DNA of 64,000 bases, from positions 862,278-926,277 of the forward strand of contig BDGG01000004.1 in the NCBI GenBank assembly GCA_001949185.1, written 5' to 3'. Both the position numbers and the translations under genes were made by a program. How positions within the stretch are numbered: position 1 is the stretch's first letter; the number at the start of each line of letters is the position of its first letter. This DNA comes from Ramazzottius varieornatus. Taxonomy: Eukaryota > Tardigrada > Eutardigrada > Parachela > Ramazzottiidae. The notes beneath the pieces were generated by a model. The model saw only the letters and a program-made list of their open reading frames with translations, was not told the DNA's origin and did not search any database. Positions 1-11,878 of this stretch are shown here, piece after piece.

Positions 1-3000
1 GGACTTTTTCTCGTTACGGAGACACTGCTCAATGCACTGGATAGAGTACGAACACGACGACCAGCCCACCGCGCAGCTGAGAGTTTCCTCCATCTCAGAC
101 GACGTATTCATAATCATCTATATCCATCCAAGGAATAATTCAATCAAAAAGGCATCCAGAACAAAGAAACCCCAAAATAAAAAAGAAATGACCGTACAGT
201 TTGTGGTACAGTGCAACTAACCTGATACACCTGTGTCTGAAAGGTTCTGATGGCTTCCACGAAGCCTTCGGTCACCACTTCTTCGCTGTAAGGAAACAAG
301 TTCAAAAGGATTACAACAGTGAGTAGTGCCTTCATTTGGCCCTTTTTCTACGAAGACGATTGTCAAGTTGGTGCTGTGCCCTTGTTAGAATTCCCTAAAT
401 GAAGCTCTTTCTTACTTTTTAACATCAATGCCGCGAAGTCGTTCGTTCTGCGCCGAGTCTTCCTGCACATTCGCCAACAGGCGGGCATATTCTCTAGCTC
501 GAATATTACTTCTAACCAGTTTCCTCAAGTCCCGATACCGCTCTTCTTGATCGTCGTTCTGGATGACCATCATCGGACTGAGGTCGTTCCAGCCTCCTTT
601 CTCGTCTGTCTCCATCTTCGGCATCTTCGGTACAGCCTCGCCGCTCCTTACTGCCTCCTCGTTCGGTCTGAACAGCACCTTCAAGCTTTCAATAAACGTA
701 TCTAAGTTAACTGTACTGTCTTCCGCCGTGTCCATACTGTGGACATTCGCTTTGGGATTGGTCAGAGGGAAGAATGGGATAGCTGCGTTGCAGAGACGAC
801 TGCACAACGGACAACGAAACTCGTTCTTGGTCACGTCAAAGCTGCCGTTGTTGCTTCTCAACCTGGTAAAAGCAATAAATCAACACACTGGACCGAACAA
901 CGATAACACAAGAACAATCTGAGAGCTCGGCAAACGAGCTCACCAGACTGTCTTCCCAAGTGGCGCACGTTTTCATAAATAGTGGCTAGATCCGTGCGCC
1001 ACTTGGGAAACCGATCTGGCCGAGCTTGTTACTTGATGATCGACAGTGTTACCTGATGGTTCGTCGTCGTTCCCGTGCGACGACCGATTCGAAGTACGTC
1101 TTCCAGCACTTTGCATGCAGCAGATGACCACAGCTGCTAACATGGGGGGCGCACGATAGGTCGTTGCCCATCCACAAGGGGTTCCCTATCAATGCCTGGC
1201 TCAGTTCCTTTACGGACGTGGCTGGTTCTCTGACGAAGCGGTCCGCCACGGCTTGTTGGTCTTCTTGACTGAGGACTGTCGAGCGCTGAACGTAAGCCAC
1301 CGCCACAAAGGCTTCGAGGCTGAGGTTTACGGCGTGAGACTCGGAGCACAGAATGCAGGTATGCTTCTCGTCTAGGTCCTCTTCGATGTTGTGAAGTGAC
1401 CGATGGTTACCCACGGCGACGATCTTAGCCTTCGCCTCGACAATCATCCTACAAAAACCAACGGTATCACTTCCAAACATTCTAAGCTATGGTAAATTAT
1501 CAGAAAAAGTTTCACTCTATCGTTCGAAGCAACACGTTCATTCAGGCAAACCAGCAGTAACACCTTACAGAAGTTTTATCCTCATGCATACACCCTGTTC
1601 GGTATCTAGAATAGTGCATTTGTATGCAGGTGTGTGCCTGCATACACCACGCCATACATTTTACTGCTGTACATGCAGTTATGTCTAAAGTGGGTGACAT
1701 GCTTCCACTGCTTTCTTGTTCTCTCAGGTGACTTACGGTGTGACTGTTTCTGCTATAGAGATGTCTGGATTCTCCACCACCGATACTGGTTGTTCCAGAC
1801 TGCTTATTTCTTGCAAGTTATGCGACATGAAGCTCTTCTGCGCCGACTTCATCTGAGCCATGATGCGTTCCCGTCTAGCCACGGCTCGTTTCTTCTTCTC
1901 TTCAGCGTCCTCCTCGTTCTCTGCCGGCGAGGTGCCCATCATGAGCGCCGAACTCTTCTCCATGCTCCCCACCACCACATCCATACTTTCACTAGTGCGA
2001 GGAGTGGTTGTGGCTTCCTCGACGTTTGTCAGCTCCTCGTAGTACCTCAGCACCCACTCCACCAGACTCTTGTAAGCTTCACCATCTTTCTGGGTCTTTA
2101 GTTCGCGCAGGACCGAAAAAATACCGGCGTCAGCAGCCTTCTCTATGAACTGGGGCTTAACAGAAGGGCTGATGATAGACTGAGGCTGACGCATACGCTT
2201 CTCTTCGTGAAGGCCGTAACCGATCACGTACAGAGCTCGAATCAGTTGGCCTTCCGAGAAGGAGCGCGGGTGGTTGTTCAACGCACGACGAACTGTCAAG
2301 TTTAGCAAGTGGATCATCACGTCACAGTCTAACAGCCTGACCAAGTGCTGGAAGACACCTGCAAATGAAAATTACACCCGGCTAAGACGCCAGTTTTTCA
2401 AAAACAAAATTAGAATAAATGAGACGTGGGCGAATGGATGCAGCCGGATTGTTCTCAAGTGGCGCACGCCTATGTTGTTATTAGCTGGAAGAGTGCGCCA
2501 CTTGGGAAAACGATTTGGTTGAGTTCATTTGTCAACATTCCAACTGGTGATGTGAATTTCTAGGTTCGAAAATTATCCTTATTCGCAGCTTTTTCAGTTC
2601 TGTTAAAAGTGTTCGATTTTATCGGGAAAATAAGTTTCTTATCATCGCATTGTTTTATTTACCATACCGGAAAACGGTGGTGGTAAAGGTGGAGGAAACA
2701 CGATTTCCTCGTTGTTCTTCTTCTTTCTCTTTCTCTGCGTATCTTCGGCTTTCGAATGTTCGATACGGGTGTAGTGGTAGAAGAACATGTTATAATGGGT
2801 CATGTACTCGGCCTTGAGTTCGAAGCTGCCTTTAGTGGTAGGTGAGGTGCGCTTGAAGACGGCCACTTCTTTGAGGGTGTCGTCCACTTCGCCCGACTTG
2901 GCTTCCTGGTCAGGGAGGTTCTTCAGCAGTTCACTGTAGGACATGGACTGGATGCACAGCTGGTGGATCAGCTCGTTCTTCAGACAGTCTTCGGCAGTCA

Positions 3001-6000
3001 CACGACCCACACCAGGGTAGTATCGCTCGCCGATGAGGACGATGAGACAGTAGAGAAACTCCTCTGCCAGGAACATCACTTGCCTGCGGAAATCAGAATT
3101 AAAAAGGCTCCACGAACTAAAAATTGAGTTCGGCAAACTCATGTACAGTGCGAAGCTTTAAGGAATAAACGAGCTACCTGCGCTGATAAAAATGAGCAAA
3201 ATTCCACCCTCACATTATCATTATCCAACCGTTATTGGCCCTTTGGTAACTTTTCCACCTGCTTATCTAGTTGACCGAAAATCTACATAAGTAACGCTTC
3301 CCGACCGGACATTCTGCTATGATTTGACCGTAGTTTTTTCCAGTGTACAGTGAGGAACACAGATAACCAACCTTATGGAATCTTCCTCCGTTTTTGGTGG
3401 CGTAGCGTCGAACACTTCGTCTGCCCAGGCGATCAAGCCAAACTTGTCCAGAATAGCAATCATGAAGTCATCTGGTTTCAAGACCGCCGCACAGGCTTGC
3501 ATCATGACGACGTCTTTATCCAGCATTTCTTCTCGGCACCTATTTTGAAAAACATTCCGCCACAGTGCACCATCACACCATCAGGGAACCAGGACAATGT
3601 CGAACGGTGTAGAGAGCCTACCTGGGTTGCTGGTAGAAGTAGATCTGGTTGGCCAGCGCATACCCATTCCTCCTCCACATACCGGCATTGGCTTGGGAGA
3701 CCAGCACCAGCGTTCTCAACGGTAGTTCCATCAGTTCTTTCGCCTGGTTCGTCAGACGGTATTCCAGCGGCTGACCATCCAGCGAAATACCTAAGACCCA
3801 ATCACTGAATCAACCCAGTATTCCCAGCTTCGAGACGCCTAAAAGCCTGCTCAGTTAACTAGACAAGGAGGGCGGCATACCATCTCGGGATAACTCGTTA
3901 TCTCAAGTGGCGCAGTTTTGTTTGTTATGGGTTTGGGATGGTGCGCTACTTAATATCATGATCATCCCGGGATTGTTTGTCGGCCCCCAAAAGCTGAATT
4001 CTAGGTGCTGGTCAAATGACAGTATTTCTGTTCGACACGCACAACACTGAGGCCAAATTTGGGAGCACATTTTACCTTGTTCTAGTCCGCTGACTAGCAG
4101 TGAAGCCAGCATACGAATGACTGGGTGGTGGATGGAGACCACCTGGGTCGACACGTCGTACTCGATGCACTGGGTAATGTGTCGACCCGCCACTTCACGC
4201 TTCTCAAACTTCTCAACAGTGCCTAGCGCCTTGATGGCACTGTCCATCAGCCGCTTCAGGCACACTTCCAGGACTTTGGCGTCCGAAGCACACCATTGTT
4301 GGAGGAGGTCGAGGATGGACTGCATGCGCAGCTGGACGTTGAAGGCGGGTTCCCAGTCCGCCTCGTATTCCACATGGGACTGCGTTCGCCGAACATGGCT
4401 ATCCATCCCTACAAAAGTTAACAATGATGATGCACGGAGTAACCTCAACTAAGAAAAGAACCCCTAAATTTATATGCAGCTTCAGTTCGATCAGTATATG
4501 GTAGCACGTTGCCTCCATGAAGGAAACATAGATGGAGACAAGCCATTCCAGCATCCCAAGTGACGATTGGGTTTACGTTGCAGTTGTTGTCATGATAGAT
4601 CGGGTTTTTGCTTAACCGCACCACCGTCAGCTAATTAAAATCCTGTTGTCACATGAGAAGCTAGCACAAGCTGCAGATGCGGAAAATAAAGCATGGGCTG
4701 ATCGCCAGCGGTTCTTCCCTCCCGCACCGTACCCCAAGTCCAGGATGAACATTTTTTGGGGAACAGCAAGAGGGTGAAGAACCCGAGTGGCTGCAGCTAA
4801 GTTCTGGAGACCGTTCTGATTTGCGTCCGTTCAAACGAAGGGCCACATGTTTTACTTCGACGGTTACGACAATCTTCAGATAAAGTTTCCGTAGCTGTCA
4901 ATACACATTCTACCCGCCCGATGGAGAGCAGTCTTCCTAGTGCGGTTTCATACGGCAACTCCTATTCGGTACGATATACGTAGGAGCACTGTATGTAATC
5001 AGGAAAAAAAGACTGCTGTAACAAGCCAAACTCTGTTACATTTATCAGAATCTACCGTCTAAAACCCGGCAATGCTCACCCGGAAAAAAACTATGCAAGA
5101 AAAAAACCGCGATTGTTTGATAGAAAATACAAGAAGCGTAGTGTGAAAAACCTACCCTTTGCCCATTCCATAGCTCAGAAGCAAACTTCGTAACTCGCCA
5201 TCGGGTTTCACATTGCCAAAGAGATCAGCTTGATGGAGAAACAAGAGTGTTCTGACAAACCTACCTTCCATCATTTCCATGACTTGAAGGAACTGTTCGA
5301 AGGTCCCAATGAACCCCTTCCTCAAGGCGTCGTTCCATTGATCGCCCCTCGGCACGGTGTTCAGCAAGTAGCGCGTATCGTACAGCGTATACAGTGCTCG
5401 TTTGAACTGTAGTGCCACCAGAGGTTGGGTTGACCGTTCGAAGGACAGTCTACCCTGATCGTTCCTTCTCTGCTGGCACATGTTGACAAAGGACCTGACG
5501 ATGACTTCGACCAGCCCATCAGCGAAGAGGGTTCGGGCCACAGTGGGCACCGTGAAGAGCTGGACGCCCAGAGAGGTGCACGAGTCCGTGTGCTCGTGAT
5601 CGTCGGCCACGAAGGCCGCCATCAGCTCCGGGTACAGCTGGGCCAGCAGGCGGGAGAAGGCGATTTTGGCATCGTTGAAGGACAGGAAGGTCGCCATAAA
5701 GAGTGAGTGAACGGCACTGCGCGCCGCTTTCCACAGACGAACGTCCACCAGCAAGAACGCCGAAACGATCTGCAAGTGGAAATTCATATAAACTAACAAT
5801 TTTAGTTATCCACTGAACTTCGCTTTCAAGAGCGTTTTATTGAAACAGACCCCGCCAAAGATATATTTGTCAGATTTCTACACTTGATCTGTTGTAAGAT
5901 GCACAGTTTGTTCTTACGTTAACCGCGTCGATGTCCCAGGAGTCCTGCAAGCTAACGTCACAGACGATGGCTTTGAAGCCTTCGCAAGCTTCAGCCAGTT

Positions 6001-7572
6001 CCTGTATCCATTTCAGGACTAGCTGTGCGAAGACTTGATGGCTGTAAACGCTGGTCAGAATGACGTCCAGTCGTAGAGGCTGCGGTCTTCGAGAGTTCTT
6101 CTCCACGAAAGTCTTGACACGTTCGCATTCAGCTAACGTGCCGAACTTGACCGGACATCTACCTTCGTGATCGACTACGGTGGCGTATTCTAACGCCTCT
6201 TCCGCAGTACACTCCAACGTTCTGTAGAAACAGACAGATTTGACGTTAAGCTTCTTTTGCTTGGAAGATGTTTCTTACCTAGACAAAACAGTAATGACAC
6301 CGTCATAAGTGTGCACTTCATCATTGTACAAAACCGTCGCATATTTCAACTGGTCCTCTTCGCCATCTTTACTTCCGCCCAGGCCTAACAAACTGGAAGT
6401 GGACGTCAAGAAACTTCGATGTTTCGGCGGGGAGCTACTCGGTGTTCGACCGCTCAAGATGTCGGTGGGCGATTGTGAGCCGTCGCGAAGTGTCAGCATC
6501 TGGTAAGCGTAGCACAGAGCGGACTGCACTACAACGCTGAACCGCTTGGCCACATCCGCCGGAAGTCGCTTCCGCGCGTCCCCCACGTCGATATCCTCGG
6601 CATGTCCGGACGGTGGCTGATGTGCCGTACAAGCAAAGTCCTGCTTCCAGGCTTCAGGATCTCCACAGTCGCAGTAGCCACCACCGCCTGAGCTGGAGAT
6701 GCGATAGCGGTGGCTCTGATGAGGACTCTGCTTGAAGCATTCCATGCACAGTACGCACTGCAAAAACTTTTATAGTAAGTTCCGAGCTCGGCACACATAC
6801 TCTGCAAGACTGCTTTCCCCAAGTGGCGCACTTTCACAGTATCGTTAACCGGAAGGATGCGGCAGTTGGAAAAAACGATCTTATCCAGTTTGGCTTGTTT
6901 TCCAAGTGGCGCATGATTTTACTGTTATTGGCTGAAGGCGTGCGCCACCTAGGAAACCGATCTTTCCGAGTTTGTTTGTCGAGCCTTCAGATGCCTTCAA
7001 TATACTTTAACTTCCTATCGACATTAGAACCATGATTCACTTACGGTTGAGTCTACAGCGCATTCTCGGCAGGAGTAAGTAGGATCGCCAGCCCGGAAGT
7101 TCTTGTTACAGAGGTAGCTAGGCACATCGTTCTTCTTGAGATGCTGAAACTTGTCAGCCTTTTCTGAGTGTTCACGGCCTACGATGAAAGCTTCGATCGG
7201 TTCTAGAAGGTCTTTCCGTAACGCAGCTTCGTCGTGTTTCAGTCTGACAGGCTGGTCAGTAGTGGCAGCGATGAGATTTGGCACAAGTCGAGCCCAGTGT
7301 TGGCGAAGGTACTTATCGACTTCCTCCCGTGTCAGCGCGTTATCCAGCGCCTGAAAAATGATCAACCACGACTTTGCAGGTATAGCACTAGGCTCACGTG
7401 ACTTTTTGCTGTCAACCGACAGCCGAAAACCACCTGATGCAAACGCGGCTGTTGAAACGGCATACGACAGCCCGATCCAACCGGCGCAGTTGTGCAGCTT
7501 TCAGTTAGAGATTTCGCGCGACGTTAGACACTGTGGACTTACGGTAATCACAGCAGATCTGCTAGCAGCCAT
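1..7572 (-). CDS. Ubr1: UBR1/UBR2-type N-recognin E3 ubiquitin ligase (C-terminus cut off by window edge)
   Basis: Binds destabilising N-terminal residues of proteins and ubiquitinates them (N-degron pathway). Fourteen exons join in phase: 7543-7572, 7045-7350, 6279-6757, 5918-6221, 5265-5769, 4076-4408, 3622-3790, 3372-3539, 2668-3083, 1737-2358, 1053-1448, 416-862, 222-285 and 1-117, giving about 1452 residues. Full-length family members have roughly 1750, so about 300 C-terminal residues lie to the left. The UBR box (about residues 86-155) reads PTYSCRECAVDST then CVLCMEC across the exon 2/3 junction and ends SGGGGYCDCGDPEAW. A ClpS-like segment follows (LYNDEVHTYDGVI). The RING-H2 (about 1142-1264) starts CILC, passes SSCGHLLHAKCW and ends CPLC. 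The first exon (MAASRSAVIT) is the least certain. Introns contain three to four palindromic repeats; the 856-bp intron 4409-5264 holds nothing I recognise. Identity rests on remembered similarity along the whole length. Confidence 0.93.
923..1030. repeat. MITE-like palindromic element, UBR intron copy 1
   Basis: Both ends carry GAGCTCGG-type terminal arms. Inside, CTTCCCAAGTGGCGCACG is matched by CGTGCGCCACTTGGGAAA about 20 bases later. It lies in the intron between the two halves of the RING domain. It is the clearest monomer of a family that recurs across the window. Confidence 0.75.
2443..2529. repeat. MITE-like palindromic element, UBR intron copy 2
   Basis: Same core arms (CTCAAGTGGCGCACG and AGTGCGCCACTTGGGAAAACG) around a short TTATTAGCTGGAA-type loop. 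It lies in the intron 2359-2667. Outer ends are approximate. Confidence 0.7.
3885..3960. repeat. Degenerate MITE-like palindrome, UBR intron copy 3
   Basis: CTCAAGTGGCGCAG on one arm and GGTGCGCTACTTAA on the other. The second arm has diverged more than in other copies. It lies in the intron 3791-4075. Confidence 0.55.
6783..6984. repeat. Dimeric MITE-like palindrome, UBR intron copy 4
   Basis: About 200 bp bounded by GAGCTCGGCA and its diverged complement (TTTGTTTGTCGAGC). It has two units: the first with CCCCAAGTGGCGCAC, the second with TCCAAGTGGCGCATG and GTGCGCCACCTAGGAAACCGAT. It fills most of the intron that interrupts the UBR-box coding sequence. A second dimer with the same plan lies at 50441-50639. 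Confidence 0.7.
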
Positions 7573-8783
7573 CCTTCACAAAACCTTCTTTCAAACCAGA
7601 CCAGTGCTTTGCTGAATCTCAAGACGATGTATTTGGGTAAAGGGAGCTGGGGGACGTACGGATCGATGCGTTGTAGCGTCACATCATCTCGTACTGGTTT
7701 CCAAGCGTGGCTGATGCGACGAAACTCGGACGACCACGCGGATATCCAAGGTACAAGGAAGAAAAGTTTGTTGATAATGATTATTTACGATCGGAGCGAG
7801 TTAGAAATCAGAACTCAAGAAGCCTCAGCCACTCACGGCAAAGGCAGAGCTGGAACAAACAAAACAGCTGAATCTGCGGAAAACAGGAAACCATCCGAGA
7901 CCGAGTTATCTGTACAAGATGCTATGTCATGGCATGTCATGTAAGTTAGTTCGGGATTTGGGCAAAATTTTCGGCCCGGTATTCAACTGTATGCGTATGA
8001 TGACGTGCTTCGCGTAGTTCATGAAGCATTACAATACACGTGTACTCGTCTTCAGATATCGGGGGCTTCCTGGAACAAATCCTCTTCGGGAGACGGACGA
8101 TTCCATGTCCTTGTACACAACGTACAAAGAAAGAGCTTCGTCTAGGGTATCCAAAAACGTCATCGGACAAACGCGGAAACGATTTCAAGCAAACATACAG
8201 AGATTCCACTTTCTTTGGTAAGCAGGAAGAACTTGAGGACCTCGAAAGGAACGAAACGTTTCTTCTTTAGGCGCGATGATGCTCTAGCTGGATTGAATGG
8301 AACACCTTGTCTTGAGAATTGAGAGACAACTTGTATCTTCAGCAGGTGGAATTTTCAGAATGCTCGCAGGAAGTTCAGGTCTTTATCGTTCCCCATAAGC
8401 CTGTACGGCCCAAACTTCTTTGCTCAGTGGACGATAGCTGTATGACCCCCCTTCAAGACGGTGGATGACGTCTCACACCGAAGGTCATAGTACCGGTCTG
8501 TCCATGAGCAAGCGTTCATTACACTGGCTCTTCCAGTTATACTTTTGTGAACTACGACGTCATCCCTTTGAGGGAACAGAGGGATATCGTGAGGTTCGGA
8601 CTGAGTACGAGAGGAGACATGCTACTCTTGGCGGTAGTGCGATGAGGTATTTCAACTCTCGCTTTAACGCGACATGCTTCCTGTGAGACCGACGCGCCAC
8701 ACTAACCTTAGTCCCTACTAGCTAGTGGTTCTGACCACTGGAAAGGCCGAGCAAAGGAGGCAAACCATTGTAGAGCGAGCACT
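7573..8783. other. Intergenic stretch upstream of UBR, no gene supported
   Basis: Open frames here are short (up to about 110 codons), match no family I recognise and lack convincing splice partners. The UBR promoter and 5' leader should be at its left end, but I see no clear TATA box. Confidence 0.5.
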
Positions 8784-9092
8784 TTACTGCGTTGCGTTGC
8801 CTAATGCAAGTAACTGTTTTTCCTCGGCAACTTTCTCTTGTATCACAGGAGGATTTGCCAGCTTAGCAAGGCAGTCAAAATCAAAATATTGCAGGAACGC
8901 TAGGTCTGACAACGACCGTACTCGAGAACAGCCAAAAAATGATAGCCCTATCGCAAACTCGTTCTTTCCTAAGTCAAGAACCACGCTTGGCAGGGTTGTC
9001 CCTTGCGCCTTGAAATCACTGATCGCCGAGATAAACGGGTGGCCCATAATTGATAACAGGCCAATAATTAGACTAGTTACGTGTACGGCCAT
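8784..9092 (-). pseudogene. PIF1-like helicase C-terminal remnant (Helitron/Maverick-type origin likely)
   Basis: The translated fragment carries the end of a PIF1-family helicase: a QGTTLP stretch followed by VVLDLGKNEF, then CSRVRSLSDLAFL. In the family these correspond to the segment after the KSQG motif and the ALSRVR motif VI. Here the KSQG lysine position reads FKAQG and the usual YVALSRVR reads FFGCSRVR, so conserved residues are altered. No upstream helicase domain is visible, and a hAT element begins 28 bases beyond the fragment's 5' end. PIF1-like helicases of this kind are common in Helitron and Maverick-type transposons; the host element cannot be told from this piece. Confidence 0.65.
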
Positions 9093-9127
9093 CGTAAGTC
9101 GTAACTTGTGACTCGCAGTTATGGTTG

Positions 9128-9272
9128 TTAATGGATAGATAAACGGTTAAATGGATGGATAAGCGGATGGATAAGAACTTATCCGGATACCATTTGGATG
9201 GATAAAAGGTCTATCCGTATCCAGCTTCTTGGATAAAACTTTTATCCGGATTATCCGAATATTATCCGGTTA
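9128..9272. repeat. Left subterminal GGATGGATAA/TTATCC repeat block of the hAT element
   Basis: Multiple copies of GGATGGATAA and its complement TTATCC in both orientations lie next to the left terminus. The matching block at the other end is 12491-12569. Such subterminal arrays serve as transposase binding sites in hAT elements; that role is inferred here. Confidence 0.7.
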
Positions 9273-9307
9273 AACCAATTAGATGAAAACTATATGTTCA
9301 ATGACTA

Positions 9308-9540
9308 ACGTCGGGATCACAACAGGGAGGGGAGCACTCTCGTACAGAGAAATTTCTGAGCCGCTGCCCAGATCCCTTCCTAGAGAAAATCTTGAGCGAT
9401 CTTCCGACTTCGGAAATCGTTTTGCATGTTTTGATTGACAGGATTTGCTCTTGGTCATCCCGCCATCGGGGATATTTTTCTTGATTGTCCGCACGCTACA
9501 GACCAACCCGCCCATCGTGGACTTTGGACTCTGATGTCAG
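9308..9540 (+). repeat. Left 233-bp terminal inverted repeat of the Tc1/mariner element
   Basis: Begins ACGTCGGGATCA after the TA dinucleotide and ends at GATGTCAG. It pairs with 11609-11841 along its full length, with only scattered differences visible by eye. Confidence 0.85.
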
Positions 9541-9843
9541 CAGGCAAAAAAAGAAAATTTGCGGGCGTGAAATGTAAAAGGTACCGGCACAGACGATATT
9601 CTTATCGGCCTTCTGGCATCTGACCTTCATGCTGCACGTTGGAAAACGATAGAGTCGAGACAACTTCTTTGTTGTCTTCTCCTATCACAGCTGGAAAGTA
9701 TGAAGAGTCAGCCAGGAAAACACTGGAGAGATAAGAGCTTCCATCAAACACAAGCGAAAACCGTCTCCTCAGTTTTCAAATACACCACAGTATTCTACAA
9801 AAGCGTATACCGTAGTCTGACGAAACTAACAGGAAGCTGAGAG

Positions 9844-11608
9844 ATGTCTTCCAGTTCTTCTCTGTATCCCGTGAATGTGAGGCATATTGCTCACTTATGG
9901 AAAGTGCTGGGTCAGTCGTTTTTTGGGTCGAATAAATATACTCTGACCACTCTGGCAGGTCGCCGTAAGGCAATCGCGCATCTGTGCCAGCGAAGTCCAC
10001 GCACCATCCAGAACATCACTACGAACTGGGATTTGATAACTGGTCCACCGAGCGGAACTGCAGTCGAGAGCAACACCGTTCCGGAAGATGACGTGAATGA
10101 AACCTTGGACCCGGTTGTCGAGACGGAAGAAATGGAGGGTGTCGCGGGCGTCAGTCGGCACTTTTTGAAGGAGTCGGAATACGGGAAAGTTCGTGCGATC
10201 ATTCACCGGGAGTACAAGAGTAAGATACACATCACGGTGGAATCTCTACTGCCATTGGTGGAGGAGGAAGTCGGTGTTAAGGTGTCGAAATCCACGATGT
10301 ATCGTGTGTTACGTCGAATGGGCTTCCGATATCGGGATCGGTCCACTAAACACCTGTTTGGTGACCCAAGCCTCAAAGTCAGGCGTATCCGTTACATCCG
10401 AGCGGTTCGTCAGTTTCGACAGAAGAAAGCCCTGATTGCCTTCCTGGATGAGACTTGGTTGAACGAGAACTACCAGTTTCGCAAGAGTTGGATCGGACTC
10501 GACAAAGAAAAATCCACCGGCACAGCCTAAATCCTGTGGAAGGACTGCGGACAGTCGCATCCAAGTGGATCGGGAAAGCGTCTGGTCATTTTCGACGTGG
10601 TGACGGATAGGGGATTCGCTCCCGGATGTGAACTTATCTGGGAAGCCTCAAAGCACACTGGGGACTACCACGGGAATTTCAACTACCAAAACTACGAGAA
10701 GTAAGCCAGTAGGTCAAATCAATCAATCAAATTTTGTATGATCACGTGGTCTTTTCGTTTGGAAGAGTTTTGCTTGTTGCACCAGGTCAATCAAGCGGCT
10801 TGATTTTGAGAAAAGTAAAAACAAGTTTTCTGAGTTTTCTGAGCATATCTCGCAAACCATTGGTTCGATCTTTCCGGTCCGAGCAGACAGAATAAAGATA
10901 TCGACTGGGTCTTTCTGATTATGGAAGAATTTGTAATGAAACTCTCACCATGACGGAATGCCAATGCTTCAAGTTTTCGATGACGTCATGATAAATTTTG
11001 GCTGTTATGGTTTTAGGTTCATGAAGGACGTGGTGGTTCCCCGTTTGAAAGAATTTGCTCGGCTCCACGGATATGACATGGTTGTGATCGTGCTGGATAA
11101 CGCAAGTTATCATTACAGCTTGATGGCACAGTTCAGAAGACCCAAGAGAGTGAAGAAAGAAATCCAGCAGTGGCTGACTGACCATAGGATCGAGTTCGGT
11201 GCGCGAGAACTGATGGCCGAGCTGTGGCAGAAGGTGACGGACTTCCTGAAAAATCACGTGGGCGACAGGTACTACATGGATGACTATTTGAAGACCGAAG
11301 AAGGTATCGAGACAGTTCGTCTGCCGCTCTACCACTGTGACTTCAACCCGATTGAAAAATGCTGGGCCCGCCGCAAAGGGTATGTCGCTAAGCAAAACAC
11401 AACCAGAAAGCTGCCTGACCTGATCAAGCTGTGGGAAGGATCTGCTGATATCTTCAAGCCAGAAGACTCCCCCAAGCTCTTCGCCCATTGCATCAAGCTT
11501 GAGGATGACTACTGGGATATCGACACAAAGGAACTGGGATATCGACACGGCTTGGGCGCTTGTTGTGGTACCCGATGTAAAACGCGGAAGTATGGGACAA
11601 CAGGTTGA
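9844..11608 (+). pseudogene. Tc1/mariner-type transposase, one intron, one in-frame stop
   Basis: Exon 1 is 9844-10700 and exon 2 is 11017-11608. The junction is GAGAA/GTAAGC to TTTTAG/GTTC, which keeps the frame, for about 482 residues. An in-frame TAA at 10528-10530 (codon 229) interrupts it, with the same frame continuing on both sides. A helix-turn-helix lies near residues 150-180 (KVSKSTMYRVLRRMGF). Catalytic residues read as Asp202 (FLDETW), Asp313 (VLDNASYH) and Glu399 (FNPIEKCWA). Apart from the stop codon I see no frameshift. The product cuts and pastes the element at TA sites; this copy would need read-through, or another copy's protein, to move. Confidence 0.8.
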
Positions 11609-11841
11609 CTGACGTCAGAGTCCAAAGTCCACGATGGGCGGGTTGGTCTGTAGCGTGCGGACAATCAAGAAAAATATCCCCGATGGCGGGATGACCAAGA
11701 GCAAATCCTGTCAATTAAAACATGCAAAACGATTTCCCAAGTCGGAAGATCGCTCAAGATTTTCTCTAGGAAGGGATCTGGGCAGCGGCTCAGGAATTTC
11801 TCTGTACGAGAGTGCTCCCCTCCCTGTTATGATCCCGACCT
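11609..11841 (-). repeat. Right 233-bp terminal inverted repeat of the Tc1/mariner element
   Basis: Inverted copy of 9308-9540, ending GATCCCGACCT before the TA target duplication. The transposase stop codon is the base triplet immediately before it. Confidence 0.85.
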
Positions 11842-11878
11842 TAGAGCCAAACCGAAACTACCAAACTTTGTAGCGTAT

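Larger units (their letters stand above)
9308..11841 (+). mobile_element. Tc1/mariner (IS630 superfamily) transposon with 233-bp terminal inverted repeats, possibly Sailor-like (long D-E spacing)
   Basis: A 2534-bp element bounded by TA on both sides (9306-9307 and 11842-11843), the expected target duplication. Its 233-bp terminal inverted repeats, 9308-9540 and 11609-11841, have equal length and are nearly identical by eye. It carries one transposase gene with a single intron. The gap between the second Asp and the Glu of the catalytic triad is 85 residues, far longer than the 34-41 of classic Tc1 and mariner. An IS630/Tc1/mariner group with DD82E spacing (Sailor) is known and is the best candidate, by inference. 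It sits inside the hAT element, so it inserted later. Confidence 0.85.

Noticed and set aside
5152-5264. Extension of UBR exon 5 in the same frame to 5152
   Set aside because: The reading after EMMEG departs from the family. A donor at 5263-5264 joins in phase to 4408, giving EMMEGMDSH, which matches UBR proteins.
6245-8209. Bacterial-style operon or single-exon gene reading of the left region
   Set aside because: All conserved domains require GT-AG splicing, so the DNA is eukaryotic.
9279-9515. Two similar 78-79-codon frames at 9279-9515 (minus) and 11634-11873 (plus)
   Set aside because: They are the translated terminal inverted repeats of the Tc1/mariner element, not genes.
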